Of a DNA stretch of 64,000 nt, positions 15,001 to 27,439 are shown one piece after another (the first letter of the stretch is position 1; every line of letters begins with the position of its first letter). The notes beneath the pieces were generated by a model, which was given only the letters and a program-made list of their open reading frames with translations, did not search any database and was not told the origin of the DNA. The stretch comes from Mansonella perstans (Eukaryota; Nematoda; Chromadorea; Rhabditida; Onchocercidae): NCBI GenBank assembly GCA_037074765.1, contig JBAMDO010000567.1, forward strand, positions 186,001 to 250,000, read 5' to 3'. Both the position numbers and the translations under genes were made by a program.

Positions 15001-16501
15001 CTTAATACTAGGCGTTCGCAATAATTTTTTGAAATAAGATTCTTCATTGTTTAAGTCACAGTGTTTTTCATTAAAGATAGTCAAGCGCTGTTAATTGACT
15101 AAACTTGCCTTAAAAAAATTTGCAGAGTTGACTTCAAATGATACTTGTACGACACTCTTAGCAGATTAAAATCAAGAGAAATGGTCAGTGAATAATCAGC
15201 GCGGACATAGATTTAACTCATTGAAATAGATTTCCAAATAGAGAAGCTCATTTGAATTTTTACTCTCAATTATTATTCTAAGTAAAACTTTTTTCTTGAT
15301 TTTTATTCTAAAAATAAGATAAACCTCTCACAAAATTTAACCTGTACTGATGGCCAGGATGAAGTCCGTGAATGTTGATAGTCTTGAAATCTGATGGTGA
15401 CGCTAAAAATGTCCTGTTGATATCGCGTACTGAGGGATCTCTAAAATTATCAACATTTTTCTAAATAATTCTCTTCTCCGCTGTTTAAGTTGAAACTTTC
15501 TCATTTTTTGACATTCAAAACTAAAACAGTACCCTTCAATCAAGTTTATGTTTGTTAAAACTTTATAAAGATTTATAAAAAAAATATGACTTAAAACTTT
15601 TACACGACTGGTGAAATGTCGACAACTTTAGCGATAAATTGACCGAAATTAGTTGGAGAACGAGGCAAAATAACAGTAAGTAATCTTGAGCGATCTGCTA
15701 AGTCTTTCTCAATGGCAAAATCTGATAAAGTAGATAAAGAACGCCGGATACGTCGCCTCGGTCGGGTGATTTCCGGTTTTTGAAATACTTGAGATTTGTT
15801 TGGAGTATCTGTGAGCTGTAAAGTAGAGTTAGACTAGATTTTTTAAATCATTTTACTAGCTACTTGTTATTTGCGCTTAAATTCCGCAAAAGTTTTGAAC
15901 ATTTTAAATTTCCCACCGTGTTATTATCGATAACCAAAATAGTAATTTTCGGTTCATTCCACAGCGTTTCACTATGAAGCCTTTCGTTTAAGAATTCTAA
16001 AAACAGACTTTAAATATATTTTAGAGACATTATCCTATTATATTTGAAGTTTTGTAGTACTCAGTTCTGTTTTGAGGGAAAAAGTATGAATGAAATATTT
16101 TACGGAGGCAATCTTAGCAGTAAATTTCTTGCTGATATCAATTACAGCATTCATAATGCGATTTACAAAGAATTTTTTATTTTCTACATTTATGTTATCA
16201 AAGAGTAACAAAACTTCAAACTACTAATATCTCCTTGAAAATTTGAAAAAATCTCACCCTGATAAAAAGCTATTGCTGACGTATTTCCGAGACTATTTTG
16301 GTAAGAACTGAAGCTGAACTGTGAATCAGCTCTACCAATTAAATGAAATATGAAGCAGAATTTCAGTAATTTTTTGAGTACATTTTTCAACTTATTAACT
16401 TCAGAATAAATAACAGCTCGAGTAGTGATGATGGCAAAATGAGTGATAAATGTGCCAGTAGCATCAAAATATATCTCTCTGAAGTCTAAATTAGGCTTCA
16501 T
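1..16501 (-). CDS. R3-type receptor protein tyrosine phosphatase (DEP-1/Ptp10D-like), partial at its C-terminus
   Basis: Twenty-four phase-compatible exons: 16258-16501, 15917-15996, 15604-15815, 15342-15440, 14687-14849, 14162-14357, 13821-13963, 13499-13689, 13154-13288, 12666-12813, 12091-12324, 11380-11682, 10914-11123, 9331-9589, 8886-9079, 8557-8661, 7697-7854, 5446-5513, 5009-5126, 1948-2081, 1305-1581, 1005-1127, 180-264, and 22 to the edge. They give about 1300 residues. The ectodomain has repeated fibronectin-III signatures ([33 protein letters not shown]). It ends in [16 protein letters not shown], the hallmark of the membrane-proximal RPTP region. One membrane span follows (about residues 1050-1077, then KKRRK). 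After a 190-residue juxtamembrane stretch come [13 protein letters not shown] and DLKLVGH, the start of an R3 phosphatase domain; the catalytic part lies off the left edge. Family role: dephosphorylation of receptor tyrosine kinases and junction proteins at the plasma membrane. The start is uncertain: the hydrophobic segment [13 protein letters not shown] begins only near residue 44. Confidence 0.85.
2082..5008 (-). other. Long intron of the receptor phosphatase gene, no exon seen
   Basis: This 2.9 kb intron separates the membrane-span exon from the juxtamembrane exons. The flanking phases match (2 then 1). It is AT-rich with a 24-base A run near 4865-4888. I see no further exon with usable splice sites; short open frames in it lack codon or family character. 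Confidence 0.5.
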
Positions 16502-19500
16502 ATCTCGAATTTACTAAAATCGATTTCGATTATTGCTAAAGATCCAATATTATTGATCATGCTATTAATATATTTCATCCAATAAAAAAGAAGTGACTGA
16601 GTATGAAAAACAGCTAGGGTAACAGAATATGTTAGCCAAAGGCAGTTCCGGTTTTCAGCTGAATTATTTGTGTGGAAAATTTCATTGCAATATGCTGAAT
16701 CGCCATTCCTTGATTCTAAAAAAATTACTTTCTGAATCTAACAAGTAATAGTAATGATTTGACATTATGACAACAAAATATACCGATCGAAAAGAGTTCG
16801 GTTATTGGATTAGACTCAAATTTATATTACCACTAACAAATCTTGTTAGATAAATCTACGAACTTATCGAACGAAGCGCAATAATTTAAAAAGTATCGCC
16901 GCAATTTAAGCTAAACATAGTCTGACTATAATTAATCTATAGGAACATATAAAAAGCATGGAAAATCCTTATTCGATAGTTTAGTATTCGAAGAAAAAGA
17001 AGATTAAATATTCGCAATTATATTTTAATTCGGAATTTAAATGACAGTATCCTTTAAGATTTTTCAAAAACAGGAAAACAGGAGAAACAATGTTTTATTA
17101 GTATATTTAAGATTATGTGGGTGTCTATATTTACAAGTAAGATCTCGCAGCTAATTTGTGTTTCTTCAAAATGGTTCATCAAATAAACAAGTAATTATGA
17201 CTTCATTCAATATCTTTTTTGTATTCTGCAAAATTCCTAACACAGGTAAGTTTTCACCTCAATTTAGGAGAGTGAAATATGATTGTAACAATTTTGTGCA
17301 TAAAAGTGGAGCAATTTCTTACATCTTAAAATATGAATAAAATATGTACTTATTGGAAGGTAGTGTCGGAGGTAGTGTCTCTGAAAAGACACCACTATTC
17401 TAATAAGCACATATTTTATTCGACTTTAAGAAAAGTTCGATAAAGATATCCAGTAAAATTTGAAATCGTCTTATGTTTAGACACTAATTCATTTCGAAAT
17501 CAAACCTGGAACAACATGTAAAGAAAATCCAAAAAGGAAGGGCGTTAGTGAATTTTTTCTAAAGATGAATTAATAAAAGGAATGCAAAGTCCTAATAACG
17601 GGAAAAACCGTAAATTTCAAACTTCGCAATGAATGTGAGCTGTGAATAAATTAATAAATTAAAGAAATAAAATTAAATTGAATTAAGGTAGTGCAGTGAA
17701 AACAGACAAAGCTGACAAATAATAAAAGTGTATAGTGAGATATGTATCGGATGATGTATCGTGACTCTTATCGACTAGTTTGTGTTTGTAAAGCACTGAA
17801 AAAGTCGGTCACTGTGCTTTCATTTGGGTGCGAATTAGAAATTGGATCAGAAAAACTTTTACGTAACATTCTAGAAAAATTTTTTTCCATCTTTTTTCGT
17901 AATTTCAACACTGCAAGTTATTTTGGAATTTAGAAAGAAAGACAGAAGTGATAGATTGAGAAAATCGTGACCGATAAGAATCATTACACCTCATGAAATC
18001 ACTATGAAAGAAAAAGCTATAATATGGTTGTGAAGTGAAAGCTGTGAAGTATAGCGTTCAGATTCTTCCGAAGTTTCATGTTATAAAATCAGTTACTTCT
18101 GCTGAATTTTGTCAAAACAAATAATTCTGAGGATATTGAGATGTGCTGCAAAATCTGTTCATCAAATTCAAAGAGTGGTATTTTGAATTTTGGTAAGCTT
18201 AAGTACTTCGACCTTTACTGTTCTTCAGTCTCTTGAAACACACACTTAGCACTTAAGGACAATTTATTTACATAAAAAAATCACAGTGTATTATCAACGA
18301 TGTTAGCTAGCTCGTTAGCTGATGGAAAGATCAAAAATTCACAATGTTTTGATTCTAGCAGAAAAAAAGCTTGAGGATTTGAAATAAAATTTAAAACAAA
18401 GCAAAAGTAAAGCGCTATGTACTATTTGCATAATGCGCATTGATACAGCAGTAAATTTGGAGAAAAATGGGCTGGAAGTGAACATTTTCAACCCTACACT
18501 TACAAAAGAACATACCATTTCCGCTATAATTCAATCCATTCGTTCAATCTTCACAGGCTTTTTTCAAAGAAAAAAGAAGGAAGAACCAATCATAAGAAAT
18601 GTCAACTTTATGTAGTTCAAAATGAATAATTACTAAGTACCATTTCCTTGCATTACATTCTTCTAGCATCCATTCTCTTCGACCGCTTTATTATTTATAT
18701 CGGTCACTGTAATCTTAACGAAATTAAAACAAAAAATTATTTATTATTATTGTCATTATTATCACTAGTTATTGTCACAATATCACTATCAGTATTGTCT
18801 CTATAATGAAAAAAACATGTGTCTAATAAATCACCGTTGAATAACGACAACAAAACCGCTTCGATCGCTTCGTTCAAAATTGAACTGTATTTGATGCTGC
18901 TGAAATGCGATGACACTACAAACAGAGACAATGATTAGTTACGAGCGCAAAATCGATTTTATTTCTGATTTTCGAAGATTTTTGTCGGAATGAGAAAAAT
19001 GAAAAAAAAACAGAGCTATCTCCACTAAACAAATGATTACAGAATAGTTTAGAATGAACTCATTCTTTTTTTTTTTTTTTTTTGGCTTTCTAGATTAGAA
19101 TATTCCGTATTTCATAAACAGTGCCGTAACTAAACAACTTTTCTAATAAATTTAGAAATAAAAAGTCAACGGAAAAGTAGCCGAAGATGTCAACTATCGT
19201 AACAATGAAATTGAACAGTATGCAAAACTGACGAATTTTATCGGCTCAAGGACAAGAAGACAAATCAACCGTAAATAAAAATTTTGGGAAGTCGAACAAA
19301 TAAAATTTAACGGAGAATCAGGGAGAGGAAACAAATGAACAGTTGAGAAGGTGTAATAATCATCAGTGAGGAAAGAAGCGTCACAACAAAATGCACCACT
19401 ACGCATAGGAAATTTTCTTTGAAATGCTAAACTAGTGAAATTGAAATCATCAGGGTGTACGAGAAACGAGAGAAAGACTTAATTGGAACTTATATTTTAT

Positions 19501-22500
19501 TTTGCATTAAAGGAAATTGTAACTGTGTTCCAAAACAACGTATTCAGAGGACAAATATTAGGACAAAGTCACTGATAGAGCGCTAATGAAATCAATTACG
19601 TATTGCTTCATAAGAATCACTCTAATTTGATAAAGTCTGCGTGGATTACTTAATCGTTGTTCTAATGTCTTTTGGAAATTAGTGAATTATGACTCGATAA
19701 AAATTAACGAATAAGTCATGGAGGTGAGGAGAGAGAACATCAACCACGGGTACGAAGTTTCAACAGCTGTAAGGAGAAAAATGATGCAGAATGAACGATC
19801 AACAAATTGCTGGACTCGTTGAACGGTAGCGAGGCGGAAAGGAGCGTAGAAGGCCTAATGCATAACTGTTATTATTCCCATCTCTCAATTTTATATCTGC
19901 TGAGCCATGGGAAATGTAATTCACACTATAATTAATAATTATTGTAAGATATTTGAAATAACTGAATCAAAATTGTGTCACGGCTACTTTACAATGATTG
20001 ATGTCACAATTCTAAATAATTAAATGCTAGGAGATTAGTCAGGCGCTATCTTTCAGAAATTTAAGTCGCTAGGTTGACTGTTCTACTAAGCTGAGGGATC
20101 CCATCTTTCAGTGACCCTAAGCAAGGTAACTTTGAAAGGTTTATTTATCTAAAATATTCCGAGAGAACAAAATTACAACAATTTTAAAAAATCAGCGATA
20201 AAATGAGACATGGATTTTTTACAAATTTTTTTGTCACAACCAAAAAACTGGAACAATAAAGTGTGAGAAAAAGCCCACTGCAATAATCTTATTAGAATCA
20301 GGATAGATGTGATATCCTAACAGTAATTTGAATGTTGTATTTAGTTTTGTGAATTATATTATATAAGAAATAGCTAGCAATTCAGGTTACTTAATTTTTT
20401 TTTCTAATAAATTGACTTCCTCAGAAAAGAGCTGAAAAGAAATATGTCAGATGGAAAAATTGATGAGTTTATTTTTGGCTCCTTAAAATATATCGTTTGT
20501 TTTATTGTTGAGATTCTTCTGTTCTCTTTTGAAAATACTAATATAATGTGCAAAATGGGTTTCTGCAAAAAAAAAAAAAAACTTTTAGATTGTTTTACCA
20601 CTTCTTTCTGTATGTTTTCTACAAAATTTATATTAAATCTAACCATAAAAATATTACATTCTGAATCAGCAAATAAAAAAATTTAATTTGAAATTTTTTT
20701 ATTGAAATCTTGAAATCCTAGCAAATAAATCTCATCTTTCACTTCACTTTTCAATATATCCCTCATTGTCCTAAATAATAAGAGGCTGCAAATTTTGAAC
20801 AATTGTAAGAATTGCATTTCATTGGAAATTTTTCAAATTTATTCTTTTTAATGATTTACCAGGAAATCATTATATTCACAGATAATTACTTCATCCGGAG
20901 ATCAAAACTCGATAAGTGGAACCATGAAACTATTTTCAAGCATTAAGCTGACGGTGAAATGCAAATTTTTGAAATATTACATAAACGTCGAAGTATGCAA
21001 AACTGCTTCATATATTTTGAAGTAAAAAAAGTCGCCTTAGCGTGGGTCGGAACTATTTGCTGCTATCTAGATTCAACAGTGACTTTTCTGGCTTCGATTA
21101 CACTCAGATAGAGCGGAATAAAAGTTCAATATTTGAACGGAAAAAATCGATCGCTACGGCAAAAGCAGTCGTCTGCTTGCCTTCAGATAAACAGTAAACA
21201 TTGCTGACACCGAATGGTATCAAATGTAAAGTAATCAAAGGAAAATACCAGAAAAGTAGCTATGATGGAGATGAGGAAGAATCGGATACAAGAATTCGAG
21301 AAGATTAAATTGGTACAACTTGTCATGTCGTGCGATCTCTTTTTTTCCATTAAAGCCGATAATGCTGAAGCGAAAAGACGTGAAATTTCGGCAATTTACA
21401 CAAATGAACAAATTGACGGTCATTTCCATCAATCGAAATCCACCAATCGTCCTTGAATAAATCAGCAGCGATGTGCACAAGAAAAGAAAGAAGATGTCGT
21501 CTACAGGTACTCCTCCAATCTATGCGATCGTCCTTAGGAGTGGAATACAGCAATGTGTTACTCACAATAATGGTCAACTCACAATGACGGTCATGACATG
21601 TGGTGTAAAAGGAGGTGCTGACCGTGTTAGGCCGAAAAAGATGGAAAGACCAATACTCGATTATCTTTAGAACTCGTAGCGGACGATGCGCTAGTAAATA
21701 TAGAACTTCATCGGATACACAGTTCATGAAAGTTCATTTATACTATTTAAACTTTGAAATCCATAATATTTTGAAATGCCGGTCAGCTTAAATTGATAAG
21801 CTATCAAAGTATCTGTTGATATAACATAATCTTATAAAGTCTATTGCATTCCATGCAGGTTTCTGCCAACAATATCAAAGATGAATGAATGTAAAATTTG
21901 TTTTTTTAATTTTCAGTTGCAAATGCAACTATTATAAAATCAGAACTGCAACGAATCAATCCTTCTATAAGAATCCTTTCTCCTATCTTTCATTTGCAAT
22001 TAAAAAAATTGCGAACTGTGGGTTTCTTTGTCGTTTTACACTTTCCACTTTCCACACTACCTTCAACATATATCTGATTATTCACTATGCTTGACTACTT
22101 TTTAAACTGTTGTTTACGAACTATTGATGAACATAAATTAAATCATGCATTAATTATAGCATTAACTGATCTTATTCTGTGCAATCAAAAAAAATTCTCC
22201 TACTTAATTTTATTCATATATTTGTAAGAAACTGGTTCAATTAAATGACATTGTTAAAATACAAAATGCAATAAATGCATTTCACAAATATTCTAGCGGT
22301 ATCATCCGTGTATTTGTGAGAATTTGAAAAGCTTTATTTCATTTTGAACTTGTTAAAGTAGCAATGTACCGAGATATAGCTACGATTTCTCATTATTCAT
22401 AACCTAAAGATTTTGCCTAGCCCAAACGAAAATAGCTTTAACTAGAGAGCAAAGATATAAATAGAATGAGCAACAGCTACTATTGCAAACATTGCTCAAT

Positions 22501-23416
22501 GTGATAATAATTGTAATTTCTACGATTTTAATTTTAATGATGGCCATTTTCCTAACAGTTCCACGAAATGTCAGTTGTTTGGATGATTCTCCATCCATGT
22601 AGATTTTCGCTTATATAGCAAAAAAATATTGCATTGACATTGATTCCGATCGTCAGTAATGATGAATGAAAAGCCCTCTAGATACATACTTCATTTTGAA
22701 TTTCTTAATTTTGATCACTCATGAAATTGTTAACTTGACGTTAGCAAAATATGATCCATGTTGAGTACAACTGTCTCAAACTGGTCTATCCAGGTCTTTT
22801 TTAGTTCTTGGGATTATTGCTTGATGAGACACAACAATATTATATAAAAAGTCTTAATCGTCTGCAAAAAGTTTTTATCCTTGTATTTTTAACTCAAGTT
22901 TTAGAAATAACTTTTTATGTCCCTTCCAAGCTTTTTATCTGTTTTAGGAAAAAATTAACTTAACTTTTCAATTAAATTATGCAACTTTCTTGCTGCCGAT
23001 AAAGTTTTCATGCTTATATTTCAATTTAAATTATAAACAAAGCTTGCCAGATTTTTTAATGTGTTTTCTAGTATTTTAGAAAAAATAAATTAAAAAGCGT
23101 GAATTTTAGAGGATGTCAAAATACACTCAAGTTTAGATTGCAATTTAAATATCTGTCACAAACAAATGTGTAATGAAAGTCAATTCAATTATGCTGATAA
23201 TGCAAATGCTGCTTTTTACTTTTGTTTTTTCATAACCCTTTTAACTATTTAATAAAGTCGAGTAACAACTAATGGATTTTAGGAATTGAAAACAAGCTAC
23301 TTAGATTTATTTGCTCTTATATTCAATAAGTCAACTTCTTATTTTAATATCTATTGCTCCATTGTTGAAATAGCTGATTTAGGGACTGGTGAGAGTAAAC
23401 ATTCCCAAATTCATAG
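16502..23416. other. Divergent intergenic region without recognisable genes
   Basis: It lies between the start of the receptor phosphatase (leftward) and tdc-1 (rightward), so both promoters should be here. It holds homopolymer runs (T run near 19070-19083, A run near 20569-20581) and a long hairpin at 17334-17422. Scattered short open frames include a 125-codon one on the minus strand at 21350-21727 that I cannot place in any family. No tRNA or known small RNA was recognised by eye. Confidence 0.5.
17334..17422. repeat. Near-perfect long hairpin (MITE-like or structured RNA)
   Basis: The outer arms, about 21 nt (17334-17355 and 17401-17422), are inverted copies with one clear mismatch. Inside them GTAGTGTCT faces AGACACCAC around a short CTGAAA-type loop. 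The segment GGTAGTGTC also occurs twice on the left side. I see no coding potential. It could be a small foldback element or the precursor of a small RNA. Confidence 0.6.
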
Positions 23417-26400
23417 ATGGAGAACAAGATATGGTCACCGAAAAGTAAGTTGCATAGTTATCTGTTAGCATGCTGTTTGAAATTTTTGTCAGCATCTGAA
23501 TTTAAATGACCTTAAAGAATTTTTATTACTTCAATCTAGAAACGGATGGTATGAGCAGCGCCGACTTCCGGAAATACGGCAAGGAAGTGGTAGACTATAT
23601 CGCGAATTATGTTGAAAATATACATAAAAGACGTGTGATACCAGCTATCGAACCCGGATACCTGCGTAATCTGTTGCCTGATACAGCACCTCAACATGCC
23701 GAAAAATTTGAGGATGTTATTAGGGATTTCGACAAATATATTATGCCAGGGGTAAAGTTAATGTTTACAACATTTGTGCCCCCTCCATTCCCCAAAATAA
23801 AACATAAAAAATCGTTAATCCGAAAGATTTTGTTGGAAGGAACAAATCCATATTTCCCAACAGTCTTTAAGTTATTTTCAGGTCACGCATTGGCAACACC
23901 CTCGATTTCATGCTTACTTTCCGGCTGGAAATGCTTTTCCAAATCTTTTCGCTGATATGATTTCAGATGCTATCGGTGCAGTTGGCTTTTCCTGGGTGAA
24001 TTTCATTTCACAGCATTTTATTTCCTTAAAAAACAATAAAAAACACGTTCAAAAACCAACTAATTAATTTTTTTTTCAGGCTGCATGTCCTGCAATGACA
24101 GAGTTGGAAATGATAATGTTGGATTGGTTTGGTAGAATGATCGGTTTGCCAGATGATTTTTTGCCATTTACCGAAAATGGAAAAGGTGGCGGGGCGATAC
24201 AGGTAAGTCTTATCATAAAGAATGTCATGGTATCACGATATCAATTTAAATAAGTGAAAATAATTTATTTTGCAATTCAAATCTACAATTTTTGAGCATT
24301 GGTTGAAGCAATTTTTAGTTCTCATTGTTTCCTTTGAGCTAAAATTCGGAAAATTTAATCTTATTTTACAATGTTTCAGGGTTCTGCAAGTGAATGCAAT
24401 TTTATTTCGCTATTGGCAGCACGATTTGAAGTGCTCAAAGAGCTTAGACAGCGTTTCCCATTTGTCGAAGAAGGACTGTTACTGTCAAGATTAATTGCAT
24501 ACTGTTCTAAAGAAGTAAATGATCCATTTTCTTTCCTCGATTTCTTACTTTAATTAGATTTTTAATGTCAAAAGAATAACTAGATAAACGATTTGCAGGC
24601 TCATTCATCAGTTGAAAAAGCTTGCATGATCGCAATGGTCAAGTTAAAAATTTTGGATACTGATGCAAAGTTCCGTTTACGTGGCGCGACACTACGCCTG
24701 GCAATAGAGGTATGTACTGCTTCAAGAATTCGTCTTAATCGAACTCTGCGCATTTATCTGCATATTTTATGATCTGCAGCGAATTAGCGAAATCTCGATC
24801 TACTACATATTGTAAACAACAAGACTTTTTTAATTTTTCAGCTTGTCATGTTGCTTAAAAGACCGAACCTTTCAGGAAGATCGTAATCTTGGCTTAATAC
24901 CATTCTTCGTTTCCACTACTCTTGGCACAACGTCTTGTTGCTCCTTCGATGTTCTATCCGAAATTGGTCCTGTTTGTCAAGAAAATGATATATGGTTACA
25001 CGTGGATGGAGCATATGGCGGAAGTGCAATGATTTGTCCAGAATTCCGACCACTGATGGAGGGAATCGAATATGCAATGAGTTTCAACGTCAATCCTAAT
25101 AAATTTATGCTCATCAATTTTGATTGCTCTACAATGTGGTAATTTCAATAAATTGTTAAGCGAAATTACTTTTTTAAAAAGTATTTGTTTTCATAAAATT
25201 CTAAGAAAAAAAGGCAAGCTTTCAAGTCGATCTCACTTTAGGCATATCATAGTTATAACACGGATAATCAAATAGTCCAAATTTGCAAAAAAATTTGTTT
25301 ATATAAAATTCTTTACATCTTCCTGAATTACTAATGGATATTGTGCATAATTTTTTAGGGTAAAAGACCGGTACAAATTGACGCAAGCGCTAGTTGTTGA
25401 CCCGCTGTATTTGCAACATAATTGGACAGGCATTCATTTTTCAGGATAAATTCTGAAATCACAATATTTTCAAAAAATCCAATTTCGTTAAAATCTTTTT
25501 TCTATTCCATCAACTTACTATTTTCTAGAAAATCTCGATGTAATCATTGAAACTTTGAACTTTTCTGCTATATTCTTACGCTGCCCGAAAGACAATTTTC
25601 CTTGATTTCTCGCCATCTCAGATATATTAATATTTTTTTATTGCATTGTTATAGACAAAGCAATTGACTATCGTCATTGGAGTATACCACTCAGTCGTCG
25701 TTTTCGATCACTTAAATTGTGGTTTGTAATTCGAACTTATGGCGTCGAAGGACTGCAGAACTATATTCGCAGAGTAAGATGCTTTTCAATAAGCACTTCG
25801 AAATCACGTATTGTCCAAGTGGTTAACAATTGTCAGAAATCTTTTGGACGTAACTACTGTATTCCTTGATATCAGTTGCAGCTGAAATGTAACGAGATAG
25901 AAAAACGGTGTGGAAGAGGGTGGAGTGAAAAGTTGATATTATAATAGAAAATAACACCAATGATGGGTCCTAGAAAGTCAACTAAATTGAAATTTTTGTC
26001 ACTATAAAAACCTACAGCAGTTTTGAAGAAATCTCCTGATTGGAGTTCGAAAAGTACGGCCTCGTGTCTTTGTGAATCCCATTTGGTAGTATATTAATTA
26101 ATGACTTTTTCCGATGCTTTTAGCACTGTCGTTTGGCGAAGTTATTTCAACAACTGATTCAAGCAGATGATATTTTCGAAATTGTTGGTGATGTAATCCT
26201 TGGTTTGGTTTGTTTTCGTATGGTTGCTTCAAACGAAATGAATCAAGCACTGCTTACCAGGTTTTCAAATTTCATTGTAATTATAATTTTCACTAGGAAA
26301 ACAAAAAGAAATGTTGAGTTCCAGATAATTTTTGGAAAGAAACCTAAAATATAATGGGTAGACTCGGTATTTTATCTGTTGAGTGATATCCCAAATATTT

Positions 26401-27439
26401 TTTTGGACTCTGAAATAACTTAAAATTCCGTTCAACGTTGTTCCATTCTGATGTACACCTCATAACTATCATTTAAAGGCTAAATTCTTCTGGTCGTATT
26501 CACATGGTACCAGCATCGTTGAATGGACTTTTCGTGATTCGTTTTTGTGTCTGTGCAGAACACGCTACAGAGAAAGACATTCAAGTTGCTTATGATATCA
26601 TTTCACAAACAGCTCGACACATCTATCGTACTTTTTTCATTCTTCTATTTTATCCTGATGTATCAAAAGTTTTAACCGAGACAGATTTCGAGAGCAGATT
26701 TACTTCTGGAAAAAGTTTTCAAAAATTCAAAAATCAACCAATTATATGCGGATAAATGATAAAAACCATACTTGCTTCACATTCTTATTAGTGATAATTG
26801 GATATATTAGGTATATTACAAGCCACAAAATTATTTGTTTACTTGAATATGCATTTATGAATGATTTGCAACAACAACTGCATTATCTATGAACTGCATT
26901 TGTGCGTTTGATCTTGTAAACTTACGTAAACTCAAAATTCTGGAAGTAGGCTCCCCAAAAAAGGACAACTTTCCAAAAGTTTCTCTAGCTTAAAAAAATA
27001 TCGTTCAAACATTTTAAAGTTTGCAGAAGATTCATGTCCACTTACTGAGATTGACGAACTGGTGGAAGAAGAAAAAGAAGGCACCGGACAGATAAGCTTT
27101 ACTTTGGCTTTTTTTTCAGAAATAAAAAAAGAAAAGACAAAAATTTCCCTTATTGTTTTTATTTTAAATTATCACTGCCTCATTATCATGAAACATATTT
27201 AGCAATCAAACCAAGCGGGTTGTAATAAAGACGATATCTTGAAACAAAAACAGCAGGCAACACTATCACAGAAACGCACCTTTTTTGTTCGAATGGTTTC
27301 CGATCCAAAGTGTTATAATCCTAAAATTGGGCGTAATTTAACTGCGAGTGGTTACCGGAAAATGAGTGAAGATGTTGTTCGAGATTTGTCATTACGGTTA
27401 ATCATTTCCACTGCACAAGTCATTCTAGTAAATGGATAA
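23417..27439 (+). CDS. tdc-1: Tyrosine decarboxylase (PLP-dependent, group II)
   Basis: Exons: 23417-23444, 23540-23751, 23882-23995, 24080-24202, 24380-24514, 24599-24709, 24876-25138, 25359-25429, 25655-25773, 26124-26260, 26479-26627, 27027-27154, 27203-27439; about 608 residues. It converts tyrosine to tyramine, the precursor of octopamine. The start ATG follows TTCATAG directly, a likely trans-splice site. Near residue 13 the family N-terminus [19 protein letters not shown] begins. Pyridoxal phosphate (PLP) is held by D285 (LHVDGAYGG) and by Schiff-base lysine K317 (NPNK, usually NPHK in AADCs). The catalytic-loop tyrosine is Y358 (DYRHW). The intron after 25429 has a GC donor (ACAG|gcattc). 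The choice of tdc-1 over other decarboxylases rests on close resemblance to nematode TDC-1, including [20 protein letters not shown] and a C-terminal extension with [14 protein letters not shown]. The last two introns are less certain: exon 11 could instead read on to a stop at 26755. Confidence 0.92.

Noticed and set aside
1..16501. Receptor tyrosine kinase (ROS1/ROL-3-like) reading of the fibronectin-III gene
   Set aside because: The CNGPLKP membrane-proximal motif and the [20 protein letters not shown] phosphatase entry identify an R3 receptor phosphatase; no kinase motif is seen.
21350..21727. 125-codon minus-strand open frame in the intergenic region
   Set aside because: It has no recognised domain, and overlapping plus-strand frames are equally open. 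I could not connect it to other exons.
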